A DNA stretch of 64,000 bases from Cupriavidus necator. GTDB taxonomy: Bacteria > Pseudomonadota > Gammaproteobacteria > Burkholderiales > Burkholderiaceae. Location of the stretch: positions 310,001-374,000 of the forward strand of contig NZ_SROX01000004.1 in NCBI RefSeq assembly GCF_013141915.1, given 5' to 3'. Both the position numbers and the translations under genes were made by a program. Under the pieces are notes generated by a model, which was not told the DNA's origin, did not search any database, and saw only the letters and a program-made list of their open reading frames with translations. This document shows, one piece after another, positions 37,114-45,930 of the stretch (position 1 is the first letter of the stretch; each line of letters begins with the position of its first letter).

Positions 37114-37940
37114 GCGCGCTGGGACTGCCGGGCCAGGGCCCGCTGCGCATCGCCAGCTGGAACGTCAATTCGCTCAAGGTACGGCTGCCGCAGGTGCTGC
37201 AGTGGCTGGCCGAGCAGGACCAGGCCGGCGCGCCGATCGACGCGCTGTGCCTGCAGGAACTGAAGCTGCCGGACGACAAGTACCCGCTGGCCGAACTGGA
37301 AAACGCCGGTTTCCACAGCGTCTACACCGGCCAGAAGACCTACAACGGCGTCGCCATCCTGGCCCGCGACGCGAGCATGCCAGGCCCCGTCGACGTGGTG
37401 CGCAACATCCCCGGTTTCGAGGATGCGCAGCAGCGCGTGATCGCCGCAACCTATGGCGACCTGCGCCTGGTCTGCGCCTACTTCCCGAACGGGCAGTCGC
37501 CCGACTCGGACAAGTTCGCCTACAAGCTGCAATGGCTGGATGCCATGAACGCGTGGCTGCGCGAGGAAATGGCACGGCACCCGCGGCTGGCGCTGCTGGG
37601 CGACTTCAATATCGCGCCGGAAGACCGCGACGTGCACGATCCGGCCAAGTGGGAAGGCCAGAACCTGGTCTCGCCGCCCGAGCGCGCCGCCTTTGCCGCG
37701 CTGCTCGAACTGGGCTTGGCCGATGCGTTTCGCAAGTTCGAACAGCCGGAGAAGGCATTCTCGTGGTGGGACTACCGCATGCTCGCGTTCCGGCGCAATG
37801 CCGGGCTGCGCATCGACCATATCCTGCTGTCGCCCGCGCTGACCGAGCAGTGCAGTGCCTGCGTGATCGACCGGGTACCGCGCACGTGGGAGCAGCCGTC
37901 CGACCACACACCGGTGGTGGCGACGCTGCATTGCGGCTGA
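37110..37940 (+). CDS. xthA: Exodeoxyribonuclease III
   Basis: AP endonuclease / 3' exonuclease of base-excision repair. The 276-residue protein shows the EEP-fold motifs: [32 protein letters not shown] with the metal-binding Glu, [51 protein letters not shown] and the C-terminal [11 protein letters not shown]. Translationally coupled to prlC by a 4-bp overlap. Length matches E. coli-type ExoIII (268 residues). Confidence 0.95.
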   Translation: MSALGLPGQGPLRIASWNVNSLKVRLPQVLQWLAEQDQAGAPIDALCLQELKLPDDKYPLAELENAGFHSVYTGQKTYNGVAILARDASMPGPVDVVRNIPGFEDAQQRVIAATYGDLRLVCAYFPNGQSPDSDKFAYKLQWLDAMNAWLREEMARHPRLALLGDFNIAPEDRDVHDPAKWEGQNLVSPPERAAFAALLELGLADAFRKFEQPEKAFSWWDYRMLAFRRNAGLRIDHILLSPALTEQCSACVIDRVPRTWEQPSDHTPVVATLHCG

Positions 37941-38046
37941 CACGCCCGGGCATGCGCGCGCGGCCTTGCTGGCGCGTGGCGCCGGTTCAGGCAAGCCCGG
38001 GCAAGCCCCGCTCGCCCCAAGGTGCCATGCCCGCTACACTGCGGAC

Positions 38047-38565
38047 ATGAGCCCTTCCAGCCAGGCCATGTTTCGCCATCGCAATCTCCCTCACCTGCTG
38101 CTGCAAGCGCGCGAAGCGTTGCTGGCCGGCTTCCGGCCGATCCTGCGGCAGTTCGGCGTGACCGAGCAGCAATGGCGCGTGCTGCGCACGCTCAACGAGC
38201 GCGGCCCGATGGAGCCCAACCAGCTGGCCGAGGCCTGCCTGATCCTGAGCCCCAGCCTGACCCGCATGCTGGCGGGCATGGAAGACGCCGGGCTGGTGGA
38301 GCGCACCCGCTCCGCCACCGACCAGCGCCGCCAGCTGGTCACCCTGACCGCCGCCGCGCACGACATCATCGCCGCGATGGAACCTCTGATCGACGCCCGC
38401 TATCAGCAGCTTGCGCAGCAGCTGGGGGCCGAGCGGCTGGCCGAGGTCTATCGCGCGCTTGACGCCATGCTGGCCAGCCTTGCCGCGCAGCCGGCGGCGC
38501 CGCCATCCACTTCGCCCGCCTCCGCTGCCCTGCCGTCGTCCGGACCTGGCGGCGCAGCCGGCTAG
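38047..38565 (+). CDS. MarR-family regulator, HpaR-like
   Basis: A 172-residue MarR protein with winged helix: LRQFGVTEQQWRVLRTLNER, PNQLAEACLILSPSLTRMLAGMEDAG and the wing RTRSATDQRRQLVTLTAA. The N-terminus MFRHRNLPHLLLQAREALL is characteristic of HpaR, the repressor of homoprotocatechuate degradation, but no aromatic-degradation genes are adjacent. It may instead regulate the SulP transporter gene 19 bp downstream. An Ala/Pro/Ser-rich tail of about 35 residues is added at the C-terminus. The ATG at 38047 begins the family-like N-terminus. Confidence 0.85.
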   Translation: MSPSSQAMFRHRNLPHLLLQAREALLAGFRPILRQFGVTEQQWRVLRTLNERGPMEPNQLAEACLILSPSLTRMLAGMEDAGLVERTRSATDQRRQLVTLTAAAHDIIAAMEPLIDARYQQLAQQLGAERLAEVYRALDAMLASLAAQPAAPPSTSPASAALPSSGPGGAAG

Positions 38566-38584
38566 CCCGTCCTGTTCTCTGCCG

Positions 38585-40399
38585 ATGCCCGCACTGTCCC
38601 CCGGCTCCCTGCTGCCACGCCTGTTCCCATGGAGCCAGCGCGTCGATTCGACCACGCTGCGCGCCGACCTGGTGGCAGGACTGCTCGGGGCGGTGCTGGT
38701 GCTGCCGCAGGGGGTGGCGTTCGCCACGCTCGCTGGCCTGCCGCCGCAATACGGCATCTACAGCGCGGTGGTGCCGTGCATCGTGGCGGCGCTGTTCGGT
38801 TCCAGCTGGCATGTCATGTCAGGGCCGACCAACGCCAACTCGCTGGCGCTGTTCGCGATGCTGAGCCCGCTTGCGTTTGCGGGCAGTCCGGCCTATATCG
38901 GCCTGGCGCTGGCGGTCACCATCGTGGTGGGCGTGATGCAGCTGGCGGTGGGCACGCTGCGGCTGGGCTCGCTGGCCAACTTTATTTCGCCGTCGGTGCT
39001 GCTTGGGTTCACCTGCGGTGCCGCGACGCTGATCGGCCTGTACGCACTGAAGGACCTGTTCGGGCTGTCGGTGCCGACCGGCACCAGCGCCTTCGGCGTG
39101 CTGCGCCACCTGTTCGAGCATGCCGCCAGCATCAACTGGGACGCGGCCATGGTAGGCGCGGTCACGCTGGCGGTGACGCTGCTGTGCAAGCGGCTGTGGC
39201 GGCGCCTTCCCTTCATGCTGCTGGGCCTGCTCGCCGGCTATGGCGTGGCATTGCTGCTGAACCAGGCTGGCGGCCATCACGTCAACGTGGTCGGGCCGAT
39301 TCCGTCGGCGCTGCCGCACTTCCAGGCGCCCGACGTGGACTGGCGCAAGCTGCCCGACCTGCTGGGCATCGCCGCGGCGCTGACCATCGTCGCGCTGGGC
39401 CAGTCGATCTCGATCGCCAAGGCGGTGGCGTTGCGCTCGGGCCAGCATATCGATGCCAACCGCGAGTTTATCGGCCAGGGGCTGTCGAATATCGCGGGCG
39501 GCTTTTTCTCAGGCTATATCTCCTGCGGCTCGCTCAACCGCTCGGTGCCAAACTTCGAGGCTGGCGCGCGCACGCCGCTGGCGAGCGTGTTCTCGGCGCT
39601 GTGGCTGGTGGCGCTGGTGGCCGTCAGTGCCCCGCTGCTGGCGCAGATCCCGATGGCGGCGATCGCGGCAATGCTGCTGCTGGTGGCGTGGGGCCTGCTC
39701 GACCTCGCGCGGCTGCGCCGCATCTTCACGCTCAGCCGCACCGAGTTCGCGATCGCCATCGGCACCTTTGCCGCCACGCTGGTGATCCGGCTGGAAATGG
39801 CGGTGCTGCTCGGCACCGTGCTGTCGCTGGTGGCCTACCTGTACCGCACCGCGCGGCCCGCCGTGCGCAGCCTGGTGCCGGACGCCGACGACCCCGGCCG
39901 GCGCTTTACGCCGCTGGACGAGCTTCGCCGTCCGCAGCCGGAATGCCCGCAGCTCAAGCTGCTGCGCATGGAAGGCGCGATCTATTTCGGCGCCGTGCAA
40001 TACGTGACCGACCGCCTCCATTGGCTGCGCACGGTCAATGCCGGTCAGACCCACCTGCTGGCGATGACCAAGAGCATGAACTTCATCGACCTCGCCGGCG
40101 CGGAAATGTGGGAATACGAGCTGAGCGAGCGCCGCGCGCTGGGCGGCGACCTCTACTTCCACCGTCCACGTACGCAGGTGCTGCAGACCTGGGCGCAGAC
40201 CGGCTTTGCCGACAAGCTCGGCGCCGACCACATCTTCCCGACCAAGCGGCAGGCACTTCACACCATCATCGGACAGCTATCGCCGGAGATCTGCGCCCGT
40301 TGCTCGGTGCGAATCTTCGAGGAATGCACGTCGCGGCCGGGCGGCGCGGCCGCGCCCGCGCACGCGCGCTCCGCAGCAGGAACGGCTGCAAAAAACTAA
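38585..40399 (+). CDS. SulP-family anion transporter with STAS domain
   Basis: A 604-residue inner-membrane transporter of the SLC26/SulP family (sulfate, bicarbonate or organic anions). The family signature is VLPQGVAFATLAGLPPQYGIYSAVVPCIVAALF near residues 38-70 (given in part as VLPQGVAFATLAGLP), with about 12 membrane segments up to residue 430. A cytoplasmic STAS domain follows from about 460 with YFGAVQYVTDRLHWL and MTKSMNFIDLAGAEMWEYE. The tail has a Cys-rich ICARCSVRIFEECTSRPGG. Substrate is not evident. It is 19 bp after the MarR gene and probably co-transcribed. Confidence 0.9.
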   Translation: MPALSPGSLLPRLFPWSQRVDSTTLRADLVAGLLGAVLVLPQGVAFATLAGLPPQYGIYSAVVPCIVAALFGSSWHVMSGPTNANSLALFAMLSPLAFAGSPAYIGLALAVTIVVGVMQLAVGTLRLGSLANFISPSVLLGFTCGAATLIGLYALKDLFGLSVPTGTSAFGVLRHLFEHAASINWDAAMVGAVTLAVTLLCKRLWRRLPFMLLGLLAGYGVALLLNQAGGHHVNVVGPIPSALPHFQAPDVDWRKLPDLLGIAAALTIVALGQSISIAKAVALRSGQHIDANREFIGQGLSNIAGGFFSGYISCGSLNRSVPNFEAGARTPLASVFSALWLVALVAVSAPLLAQIPMAAIAAMLLLVAWGLLDLARLRRIFTLSRTEFAIAIGTFAATLVIRLEMAVLLGTVLSLVAYLYRTARPAVRSLVPDADDPGRRFTPLDELRRPQPECPQLKLLRMEGAIYFGAVQYVTDRLHWLRTVNAGQTHLLAMTKSMNFIDLAGAEMWEYELSERRALGGDLYFHRPRTQVLQTWAQTGFADKLGADHIFPTKRQALHTIIGQLSPEICARCSVRIFEECTSRPGGAAAPAHARSAAGTAAKN

Positions 40400-40530
40400 A
40401 AAAGAAACTGGGATCTGCCTGCGCCGGCGGCGCCGGCTAGGCAAGCAAGGCCGGACGGCCTACGCTCTGGTCGCTGACAACAGATGGGCGCCCGCGGCTT
40501 GCCTGAGGCGGGCCGGGGCATCCATCCGCA

Positions 40531-40794
40531 TCAGATCGGCGCCACGTGGGCGCGCTTGACGACGATAGGCTGCGGCGCGCCCTGCTCGATCAGCACCACG
40601 GCGGCGCGTTCGATGGTTTCGCGGCCGGCGCGGAATGCTTCTTCGAGTGACAGCACCTGGTCGGCGCTGAAACCTTCCCACAGTGCTTCGCGTGTCACCA
40701 CGCAAGTCACCTTCTCGCCATTGACAAGTGCCTGGAACAACAAGCCTTCGTTATTGATGTCGTAGCGCTCTTGCTCTTGGAATTTGATATCCAT
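40531..40794 (-). CDS. DUF1488-like small protein
   Basis: An 87-residue protein starting MDIKFQEQERYDINNEGLLF, with YNINNEG-like beta strands, CVVTREALWEGFSADQVLSL and a long terminal helix, in the manner of DUF1488 proteins, whose function is unknown. The start at 40794 is selected by homology to the family; an upstream in-frame ATG at 40863 is less likely. It stands alone between SulP and tRNA-Lys. Confidence 0.72.
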   Translation of the reverse strand: MDIKFQEQERYDINNEGLLFQALVNGEKVTCVVTREALWEGFSADQVLSLEEAFRAGRETIERAAVVLIEQGAPQPIVVKRAHVAPI

Positions 40795-40979
40795 CGGTGC
40801 AGCCCTCCATATGCAAGTGGAGAAACATCCTAACATGGCTCCGGCAAAATCGGATGGGTACAACCCATGCGAATGGGTTCATCCGGAAGACCGCCGCGAC
40901 TGCCGTTCGGTTCCGTCGGCCGCCCCCTTCGCACGCGGGGCACGCTGCGGCAGCTTGCCATGGCAATTGCGTCAGGCAA

Positions 40980-41007
40980 TTGACAGCGGCGGAAATCATG
41001 CTAAAAT
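40980..41007 (+). promoter_or_regulatory. Promoter of tRNA-Lys copy 1
   Basis: TTGACA at 40980-40985, 16-bp spacer, TAAAAT at 41002-41007; the tRNA starts 14 nt further on, as expected for a stable-RNA promoter. Confidence 0.8.
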
Positions 41008-41020
41008 CTCGTTCTTCGTT

Positions 41021-41096
41021 GGGGCGTTAGCTCAGTTGGTAGAGCAGCGGACTCTTAATCCGTAGGTCGAGTGTTCGAGTCACTCACGCCCCACCA
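41021..41096 (+). tRNA. tRNA-Lys(CUU), copy 1
   Basis: A 76-nt tRNA with CCA encoded. Acceptor GGGGCGT pairs with ACGCCCC, D-arm GCTC/GAGC, anticodon loop CTCTTAA with anticodon CTT (reads AAG), T-arm GAGTG-TTCGAGT-CACTC. Identical to copy 2 at 43809. Confidence 0.97.
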
Positions 41097-41105
41097 CCGA
41101 ATACA

Positions 41106-41139
41106 AAAAGGCCGGCAGCAGCAATGCTTCCGGCCTTTT
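41106..41139 (+). terminator. Terminator after tRNA-Lys copy 1
   Basis: AAAAGGCCGG at 41106-41115 pairs with CCGGCCTTTT at 41130-41139, followed by GCTTTTTGC. Confidence 0.8.
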
Positions 41140-41224
41140 GCTTTTTGCATCCGCTTTTGCGCTGCGCGGCATGCACGCATCCGCCGCGGCACGGCGCACC
41201 GGCCTGTGCCGCAGCGATGCTTCG

Positions 41225-42613
41225 TCAGGCGCCGAGGCTGGCACGTTCGAACAGCGTGCGGGCCAGCGCGCGATGTCGCAGCAGCACATCGGGCAGGTCG
41301 GCCGTCAGCAGCTCGCCGTCACGCACCACTTCCCTGCCGTTGATCACGCTGGTGGCGACATTGGCGGGCGTGCAGAACACCAATGCCGCCACCGGGTCAT
41401 GGCCGGCGCCGGCAAACCCGACGGTCGACATGTCGAAGGCGACGAAGTCCGCCGACATGCCCGGCGCCAGCGCACCGATATCGTCGCGGTTGAGCACGCG
41501 TGCGCCGCCCAGCGTGGCGATTTCCAGCGCCTCGCGCGCGCTCATCGCGGCCGGCCCGTAGCCGACCCGCTGCAGCAGCAGCGCCTGGCGCGCCTCGCCC
41601 AGCATATGCGCGCCGTCGTTCGATGCGCTGCCGTCGACGCCCAGGCCCACCGGCACGCCCGCATCGCGCATGGCACGCACCGGCGCAATGCCCGATGCCA
41701 GCCGCATGTTAGAGCACGGGCAATGCGCCACGCCCGTGCCGGTGCGCGCGAACAGCGCGATGCCTTCCGTATCGAGCTTGACGCAGTGCGCATGCCACAC
41801 GTCGTGGCCGACCCAGCCCAGGTCCTCGGCATACTGCGCTGGCGTCATCCCGAACTTTTCGCGCGAATAGGCGATGTCGTTGTCGTTCTCGGCCAGGTGC
41901 GTGTGCAGCGACACGCCGTAGTGCCGCGCCATCACCGCCGATTCGCGCATCAGGTCGCGCGACACCGAGAACGGCGAGCATGGCGCCAGCACCACGCGCA
42001 ACATCGCATGGCGCGCACTGTCGTGGTACTGCTCGACCAGCCGCTGGCTGTCGCGCAGGATGGCAGCTTCTTCTTCGACCACCACGTCCGGCGGCAGGCC
42101 GCCCTTGCTGCGGCCCACGCTCATCGAGCCGCGCGCGGCATGGAAGCGCATGCCCATCTCTTGCGCCGCGGCAATCGAATCATCGAGGCGCGATCCGTTG
42201 GGGAACAGGTAGAGATGGTCGCTGGTGGTGGTGCAGCCCGACAGCATCAGCTCGGCCATCGCGGTCTTGGTCGACACCGCGATCATTTCCGGCGTCAGGT
42301 GCGACCACAGCATGTACAGGTTGGTCAGCCACGAGAACAGCTCGGCATCCTGGGCCGCGGGCACCGCGCGCGTCAGGCTCTGGTACATGTGGTGATGCGT
42401 ATTGACCAGGCCAGGCGTGACCACGCGGCCGCGCATGTCGAGCACCTGCGCGCTGCCGTCGTCGGCCATGCGCCGGTATTGCGGTGGCAGTTCCGCGCTG
42501 GGGCCGACCCATTGCACGGCGGGGCCTTCGGCGACCAGCGCTCCGTCGCGGATCTCGCGGCGCTGGGCGTCCATGGTCACCAGGACATCGGCATGGAGGG
42601 CAATCAGGGTCAT
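41225..42613 (-). CDS. Amidohydrolase, probable 8-oxoguanine deaminase type
   Basis: A 462-residue cytoplasmic metal-dependent hydrolase of the ATZ/TRZ/guanine-deaminase branch. Motifs: HxH in VNTHHHMYQSLTRAVP near residues 71-86, CTTTSDHLYLFP, HTHLAENDNDIAYS near 235, WHAHCVKLDTEGI, VAHCPCSNMRLASGI and GLGVDGSASNDGAHML with the metal-binding Asp. The combination (long SNMRLASG and DHLYLFP) matches proteins annotated as 8-oxoguanine deaminase or hydroxyatrazine hydrolase; a purine or triazine amine is the likely substrate. It lies downstream of a LysR gene with a 138-bp gap on the same strand, between the tRNA-Lys copies. Confidence 0.88.
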   Translation of the reverse strand: MTLIALHADVLVTMDAQRREIRDGALVAEGPAVQWVGPSAELPPQYRRMADDGSAQVLDMRGRVVTPGLVNTHHHMYQSLTRAVPAAQDAELFSWLTNLYMLWSHLTPEMIAVSTKTAMAELMLSGCTTTSDHLYLFPNGSRLDDSIAAAQEMGMRFHAARGSMSVGRSKGGLPPDVVVEEEAAILRDSQRLVEQYHDSARHAMLRVVLAPCSPFSVSRDLMRESAVMARHYGVSLHTHLAENDNDIAYSREKFGMTPAQYAEDLGWVGHDVWHAHCVKLDTEGIALFARTGTGVAHCPCSNMRLASGIAPVRAMRDAGVPVGLGVDGSASNDGAHMLGEARQALLLQRVGYGPAAMSAREALEIATLGGARVLNRDDIGALAPGMSADFVAFDMSTVGFAGAGHDPVAALVFCTPANVATSVINGREVVRDGELLTADLPDVLLRHRALARTLFERASLGA

Positions 42614-42751
42614 GGCGGAATTCCTTCTGGGTAGCGGATGAGATGACGGTCGGAACCGATCGCCGCCAGTCTACGGCGGCGCGCTGCCGCATCCCAAGCA
42701 TAGAATTCCGAGCAGGCTGTCCACAAAAAGTGGACACCCACCGGCGCCGGC

Positions 42752-43660
42752 TCAGCGCGCCTGCGCGAACAGCCGCGCCAGCGCGTCGCCGATGCGCTCG
42801 GCCATCAGCCCGGCGGCGGCGCTGAGCTGGCCGCCCGCGCGCGCCACCAGCGTCAGCGTCTGGCCCTGCAGGTGACGGTCGCGCAGCGGCACATACACCA
42901 GCGCCTGGCGCGCGCGCTCCTCCATCACATCGAGCGGGTTCAGCAGCGCAATGCCGGTTCCCAGCAGCACCAGTTGCCGGATCAGCACGGTCGAGGTCGA
43001 CTCCGCCACCGGCGAGACTTCGATCGCATTGCGCGCAAACGCCGCATCCAGGATGGCGCGGATCGACAACGATGGCGCCGGCAGGATCAACGGATAGCCG
43101 ACACACTCGCTCAGCAGCGCCGATGGTCGCGCCGCCAGCGCGTGGTCCGGCGGCACCACCGCGCCGATCTGCCAGTCGCTGCTGGCCAGTGCGCGCAACG
43201 CCGGCAGTTCGGGCAAGTCATAGCCCAGCCCAAGATCGGCATCGCCCTGCTCCACCGCCGTCACGATATCGGCCACCGGCAGATCATTGACGCGCACCAC
43301 GATGCCCGCATAACGTTCGCGGAAGTCATGCACCAGCGACGGCATCAGCGAGCCCGCCAGGCCCGCCGTCACCGCGACCGTGACCTCGCCCCGGCGCGCG
43401 CCCTTGAAGTCTTCGATACGCTCGCGCAGCGCGTCGTGCTCGCTCAGGGTCTGGCGGACATGGGCCAGCACCATCTCGCCCAGCGGCGTCAGCCGCAGGC
43501 GCTTGTGGATGCGTTCGAACAGCGGGGCGCCCAGTTCCGCCTCCAGGTCCAGGATCTGCCGATTGACCGCGGTCGGCGCCACGTGCAGATGCTCGGCCGC
43601 CTTGCGGATGGAACCGCGGCGGACGACCTCGTCGAGATAGCGTAGGACTCTGGCGTGCAT
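42752..43660 (-). CDS. LysR-family transcriptional regulator
   Basis: A 302-residue LysR protein. The N-terminal helix-turn-helix is RVLRYLDEVVRRGSIRKAAE with HVAPTAVNRQILDLEAELG and LFERIHKRLRLTPLGE. The effector domain starts with GEVTVAVTAGLAGSLMPSLV near residue 90. The start at 43660 fits the family N-terminus; an upstream in-frame start at 43777 adds an implausible tail. It lies upstream of the amidohydrolase gene on the same strand and probably controls it. A promoter-like region and tRNA-Lys copy 2 lie further upstream on the other strand. Confidence 0.9.
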   Translation of the reverse strand: MHARVLRYLDEVVRRGSIRKAAEHLHVAPTAVNRQILDLEAELGAPLFERIHKRLRLTPLGEMVLAHVRQTLSEHDALRERIEDFKGARRGEVTVAVTAGLAGSLMPSLVHDFRERYAGIVVRVNDLPVADIVTAVEQGDADLGLGYDLPELPALRALASSDWQIGAVVPPDHALAARPSALLSECVGYPLILPAPSLSIRAILDAAFARNAIEVSPVAESTSTVLIRQLVLLGTGIALLNPLDVMEERARQALVYVPLRDRHLQGQTLTLVARAGGQLSAAAGLMAERIGDALARLFAQAR

Positions 43661-43766
43661 GGTTCTGGCAAACAAGTGAATTCGGTGTCGGCGCGAACGC
43701 GCTTGGCGGCGGCCTGGCATTGTAGCGGCCAGTGCTAGCGGCATCGTAAAAATGCGGCAAAAGCTA

Positions 43767-43795
43767 TTGCGCCGCATCCGATACCTTGCTACAAT
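43767..43795 (+). promoter_or_regulatory. Promoter of tRNA-Lys copy 2
   Basis: TTGCGC at 43767-43772, 17-bp spacer, TACAAT at 43790-43795; the tRNA begins 14 nt later. Its -35 differs from copy 1, so the upstream promoters are not a recent duplicate. Confidence 0.7.
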
Positions 43796-43808
43796 CTTTT
43801 TCTTCGTT

Positions 43809-43884
43809 GGGGCGTTAGCTCAGTTGGTAGAGCAGCGGACTCTTAATCCGTAGGTCGAGTGTTCGAGTCACTCACGCCCCACCA
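43809..43884 (+). tRNA. tRNA-Lys(CUU), copy 2
   Basis: 76 nt including encoded CCA, identical in sequence to copy 1 at 41021. Preceding TTCTTCGTT and the A-rich spacer plus GCCGGAAGC-type terminator downstream also resemble copy 1. Confidence 0.97.
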
Positions 43885-43893
43885 GCGAATTTA

Positions 43894-43925
43894 AAAAAGC
43901 CGGAAGCCTTGCTTCCGGCTTTTTG
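43894..43925 (+). terminator. Terminator after tRNA-Lys copy 2
   Basis: AAAAAGCCGGAAGC at 43894-43907, loop CTT, GCTTCCGGCTTTTT at 43911-43924, then GCTTTT. Confidence 0.9.
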
Positions 43926-44241
43926 CTTTTCTGTTTTCCGTCACAAGGTCCTCACGTGGCCTTCACGCGCGCGTTCGGCAGCGGAGCCTGATTCTTGATA
44001 CGCGGGTTCTCACCAATTCCCCTGCACGCGCTTTCCCGGTTGAATCGCTTCCGCGCACGTTGTGGAACATAGTTCCGTATCGCGGAACTATCGCAAGGTG
44101 CCGGCCGTACCGCGATCCCGGCACGGCCCGGTCATTCCAGCCCGGGAAGCCCTGACAGCGCGGGACACCGGATCCATGGCGATCCCCGCACACGCCTGCT
44201 GCCCGGCTGGCGAATCAGTGAAAGAAGAATGGAGGCCCTCC

Positions 44242-45222
44242 TTGAAAGCAGTCCTTAACGCCGGCGCAGCCGCCTGCATCGTGGCCCTCGGCCTGGCCTA
44301 CGCCGGCCTGGCACAGGCCCAGTCCTACCCCGCCAAGCCGATCCGCCTGATCGTGCCGTTCGCGGCCGGCGGCACCACCGATATCGTGGCGCGCGCGGTG
44401 TCCGACGGCCTGGGCCGTGAACTGGGGCAGCCGGTGGTGGTGGAAAACCGCGGCGGCGGCGGCGGTGCCATCGGCGCCGACGCGCTGGCCAAGTCCGCGC
44501 CGGACGGCTACACGCTCGGCATCGCCACGGTCAGCACCATGGCGACCAACCCGGCCACCAACCCGAAGAATCCGTACGACCCGCTCAAGGACTTCGCGCC
44601 GATCACCAACCTGGTCAACGTGCCCAACGTACTGACGGTGAATCCGAAGGTGCCGGCCAAGACCTTGAAGGAATTCGTGGCGATGCTGAAGGCCAACCCG
44701 GGCAAGTACAGCTACGCTTCGGCCGGCAAGGGCAGCATCTCGCACCTGGACGGCGAACTGTTCAAGGACATCACCAAGACCGACATGGTCCACATCCCCT
44801 ACCGGGGCTCGGGTCCGGCGCTGAACGACACCCTGGCCGGCCAGGTCAACGCGCAGTTTGACAACCTGCCGTCGTCGATGCCGCATATCCAGGCCGGCAA
44901 GCTGCGCGCGCTGGCGGTAGCGGCGCCCAAGCGCGTCGAGGGCCTGCCCGACGTGCCGACCTTTGCCGAGGCCGGCATGAAAGACATGAACAACATGGCC
45001 TGGTACGGCCTGGTGGCCCCGGCCGGTACGCCGGCGGCGATCATCACGCGCGTGCATGACGCCGCAGTCAAGGCGCTGCAGGATCCCAACGTCAAGCGCC
45101 GCCTGGCTGACAGCGGGGCCTACACCGATGGCAACACCCCGGCGCAATACGCCGCGCAGATCAAGCGCGAACTGGACCTGCGCAAGAAGATCGCGCGCGA
45201 CCAGAACATCACGCTGGAATAA
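44242..45222 (+). CDS. Bug-family tripartite tricarboxylate transporter binding protein
   Basis: A 326-residue periplasmic receptor. A TTG start at 44242 is favoured: GGAGG at 44231-44235 stands 6 nt upstream and the product begins MKAVLNAGAAACIVALGL, a clean signal peptide cleaved near residue 26 (AQA). The mature part opens SYPAKPIRLIVPFAAGGTTD, followed by VVENRGGGGGAIGADALAKSAPDGYT, FASAGKGS-like YASAGKGSISHLDGELFK and MVHIPYRGSGPALNDTLAG. An in-frame GTG at 44218 also lacks a good ribosome site. It stands alone and ends at a strong terminator; the ligand is unknown and no membrane partner is adjacent. Confidence 0.92.
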   Translation: MKAVLNAGAAACIVALGLAYAGLAQAQSYPAKPIRLIVPFAAGGTTDIVARAVSDGLGRELGQPVVVENRGGGGGAIGADALAKSAPDGYTLGIATVSTMATNPATNPKNPYDPLKDFAPITNLVNVPNVLTVNPKVPAKTLKEFVAMLKANPGKYSYASAGKGSISHLDGELFKDITKTDMVHIPYRGSGPALNDTLAGQVNAQFDNLPSSMPHIQAGKLRALAVAAPKRVEGLPDVPTFAEAGMKDMNNMAWYGLVAPAGTPAAIITRVHDAAVKALQDPNVKRRLADSGAYTDGNTPAQYAAQIKRELDLRKKIARDQNITLE

Positions 45223-45257
45223 GGCCGTGGGGCGGCGCCGACCGCCTCCGGACTCAG

Positions 45258-45288
45258 AAACCGGCTGCCACGGCAGCCGGTTTTTTTT
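45258..45288 (+). terminator. Terminator after the second Bug gene
   Basis: AAACCGGCTGC/GCAGCCGGTTT hairpin centred near 45270 followed by an eight-T tract. The remaining gene-free stretch to 45540 shows no recognised feature except a GAGGA ribosome site before the next gene. Confidence 0.88.
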
Positions 45289-45540
45289 GGGGGTGCCTGT
45301 CAATGCACCGCGCGCCACTGGGATTCTTCTTGTTCGCGCGACACTTGATCCTGCACAGCACGCCCGCTCCGGCGGTAACGTTCAATACGTGTAGAAGAAA
45401 CTTTCACTTTGCGGACACGCGCCGCCTCGGTACATTTACCGGGTGCTCCGCAGCACGCGCCGGCAGTCGACCGGCCAACGTCCGGCCCCAAACCGGTTTC
45501 GCGCAGGCGCTGCGCGACCGTCATTCGCGAGGATAGCAAG

Positions 45541-45864
45541 ATGCTGAAGAAGTCCGTTCCGACCCTGATCGTTGCAGCGCTGGCCGCGCTTGGCGCGACG
45601 CAAGTGCATGCGCAGAAGAACTACACCGACGGCGGCGATCTCTACGGCGGCAGCCACACCAAGAAAGGCGGCCCGAATCAAAATCCGGCCAAGTCTGGCA
45701 AATTCGACCCGTACACGGACGGCGCAAAACAATCGACCAAGTCGGAGCTGACCAACTCTGGCAAGAAGTTCGATCCGAACACCGATGGCGCCAAGTCCGG
45801 CAAGTTCGATCCGTACACCGACGGCGCCAAGGCGCCCGCCAGCCAAGGGACTAAGGCGCAGTAA
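45541..45864 (+). CDS. Small secreted repeat protein (FDPxTDGAK repeats)
   Basis: A 107-residue exported protein of unknown function. The N-terminus MLKKSVPTLIVAALAALG is a signal peptide, cleaved near residue 24 (VHA/Q). The mature 83 residues are Lys/Gly/Asp-rich, with no Cys, and carry three copies of the unit SGKFDPYTDGAK: residues 52-63, 73-85 (SGKKFDPNTDGAK) and 86-97, the last two directly adjacent. The region after the signal also contains KNYTDGGDLYGG, a degenerate version. GAGGA precedes the ATG. It is flanked by terminators, so has its own transcript. Periplasmic or released; perhaps low-complexity or metal-binding, but no function is supported. Confidence 0.8.
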   Translation: MLKKSVPTLIVAALAALGATQVHAQKNYTDGGDLYGGSHTKKGGPNQNPAKSGKFDPYTDGAKQSTKSELTNSGKKFDPNTDGAKSGKFDPYTDGAKAPASQGTKAQ

Positions 45865-45884
45865 CGCCAACCCTCGCCCAGCCA

Positions 45885-45913
45885 GACAGCCCGCCCGCGC
45901 GGGCTGTCTTGTT
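45885..45913 (+). terminator. Terminator after the repeat protein
   Basis: GACAGCCCGC at 45885-45894, loop CCGC, GCGGGCTGTC at 45899-45908, then TTGTTT. Located between convergent genes. Confidence 0.75.
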
Positions 45914-45930
45914 TCCAGGGTCGCCTGGCC

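Noticed and set aside
38047..38565. Assignment of the MarR gene as true HpaR of a homoprotocatechuate operon
   Set aside because: No catabolic hpa genes lie nearby; the next gene is a SulP transporter, so only an HpaR-like label is kept.
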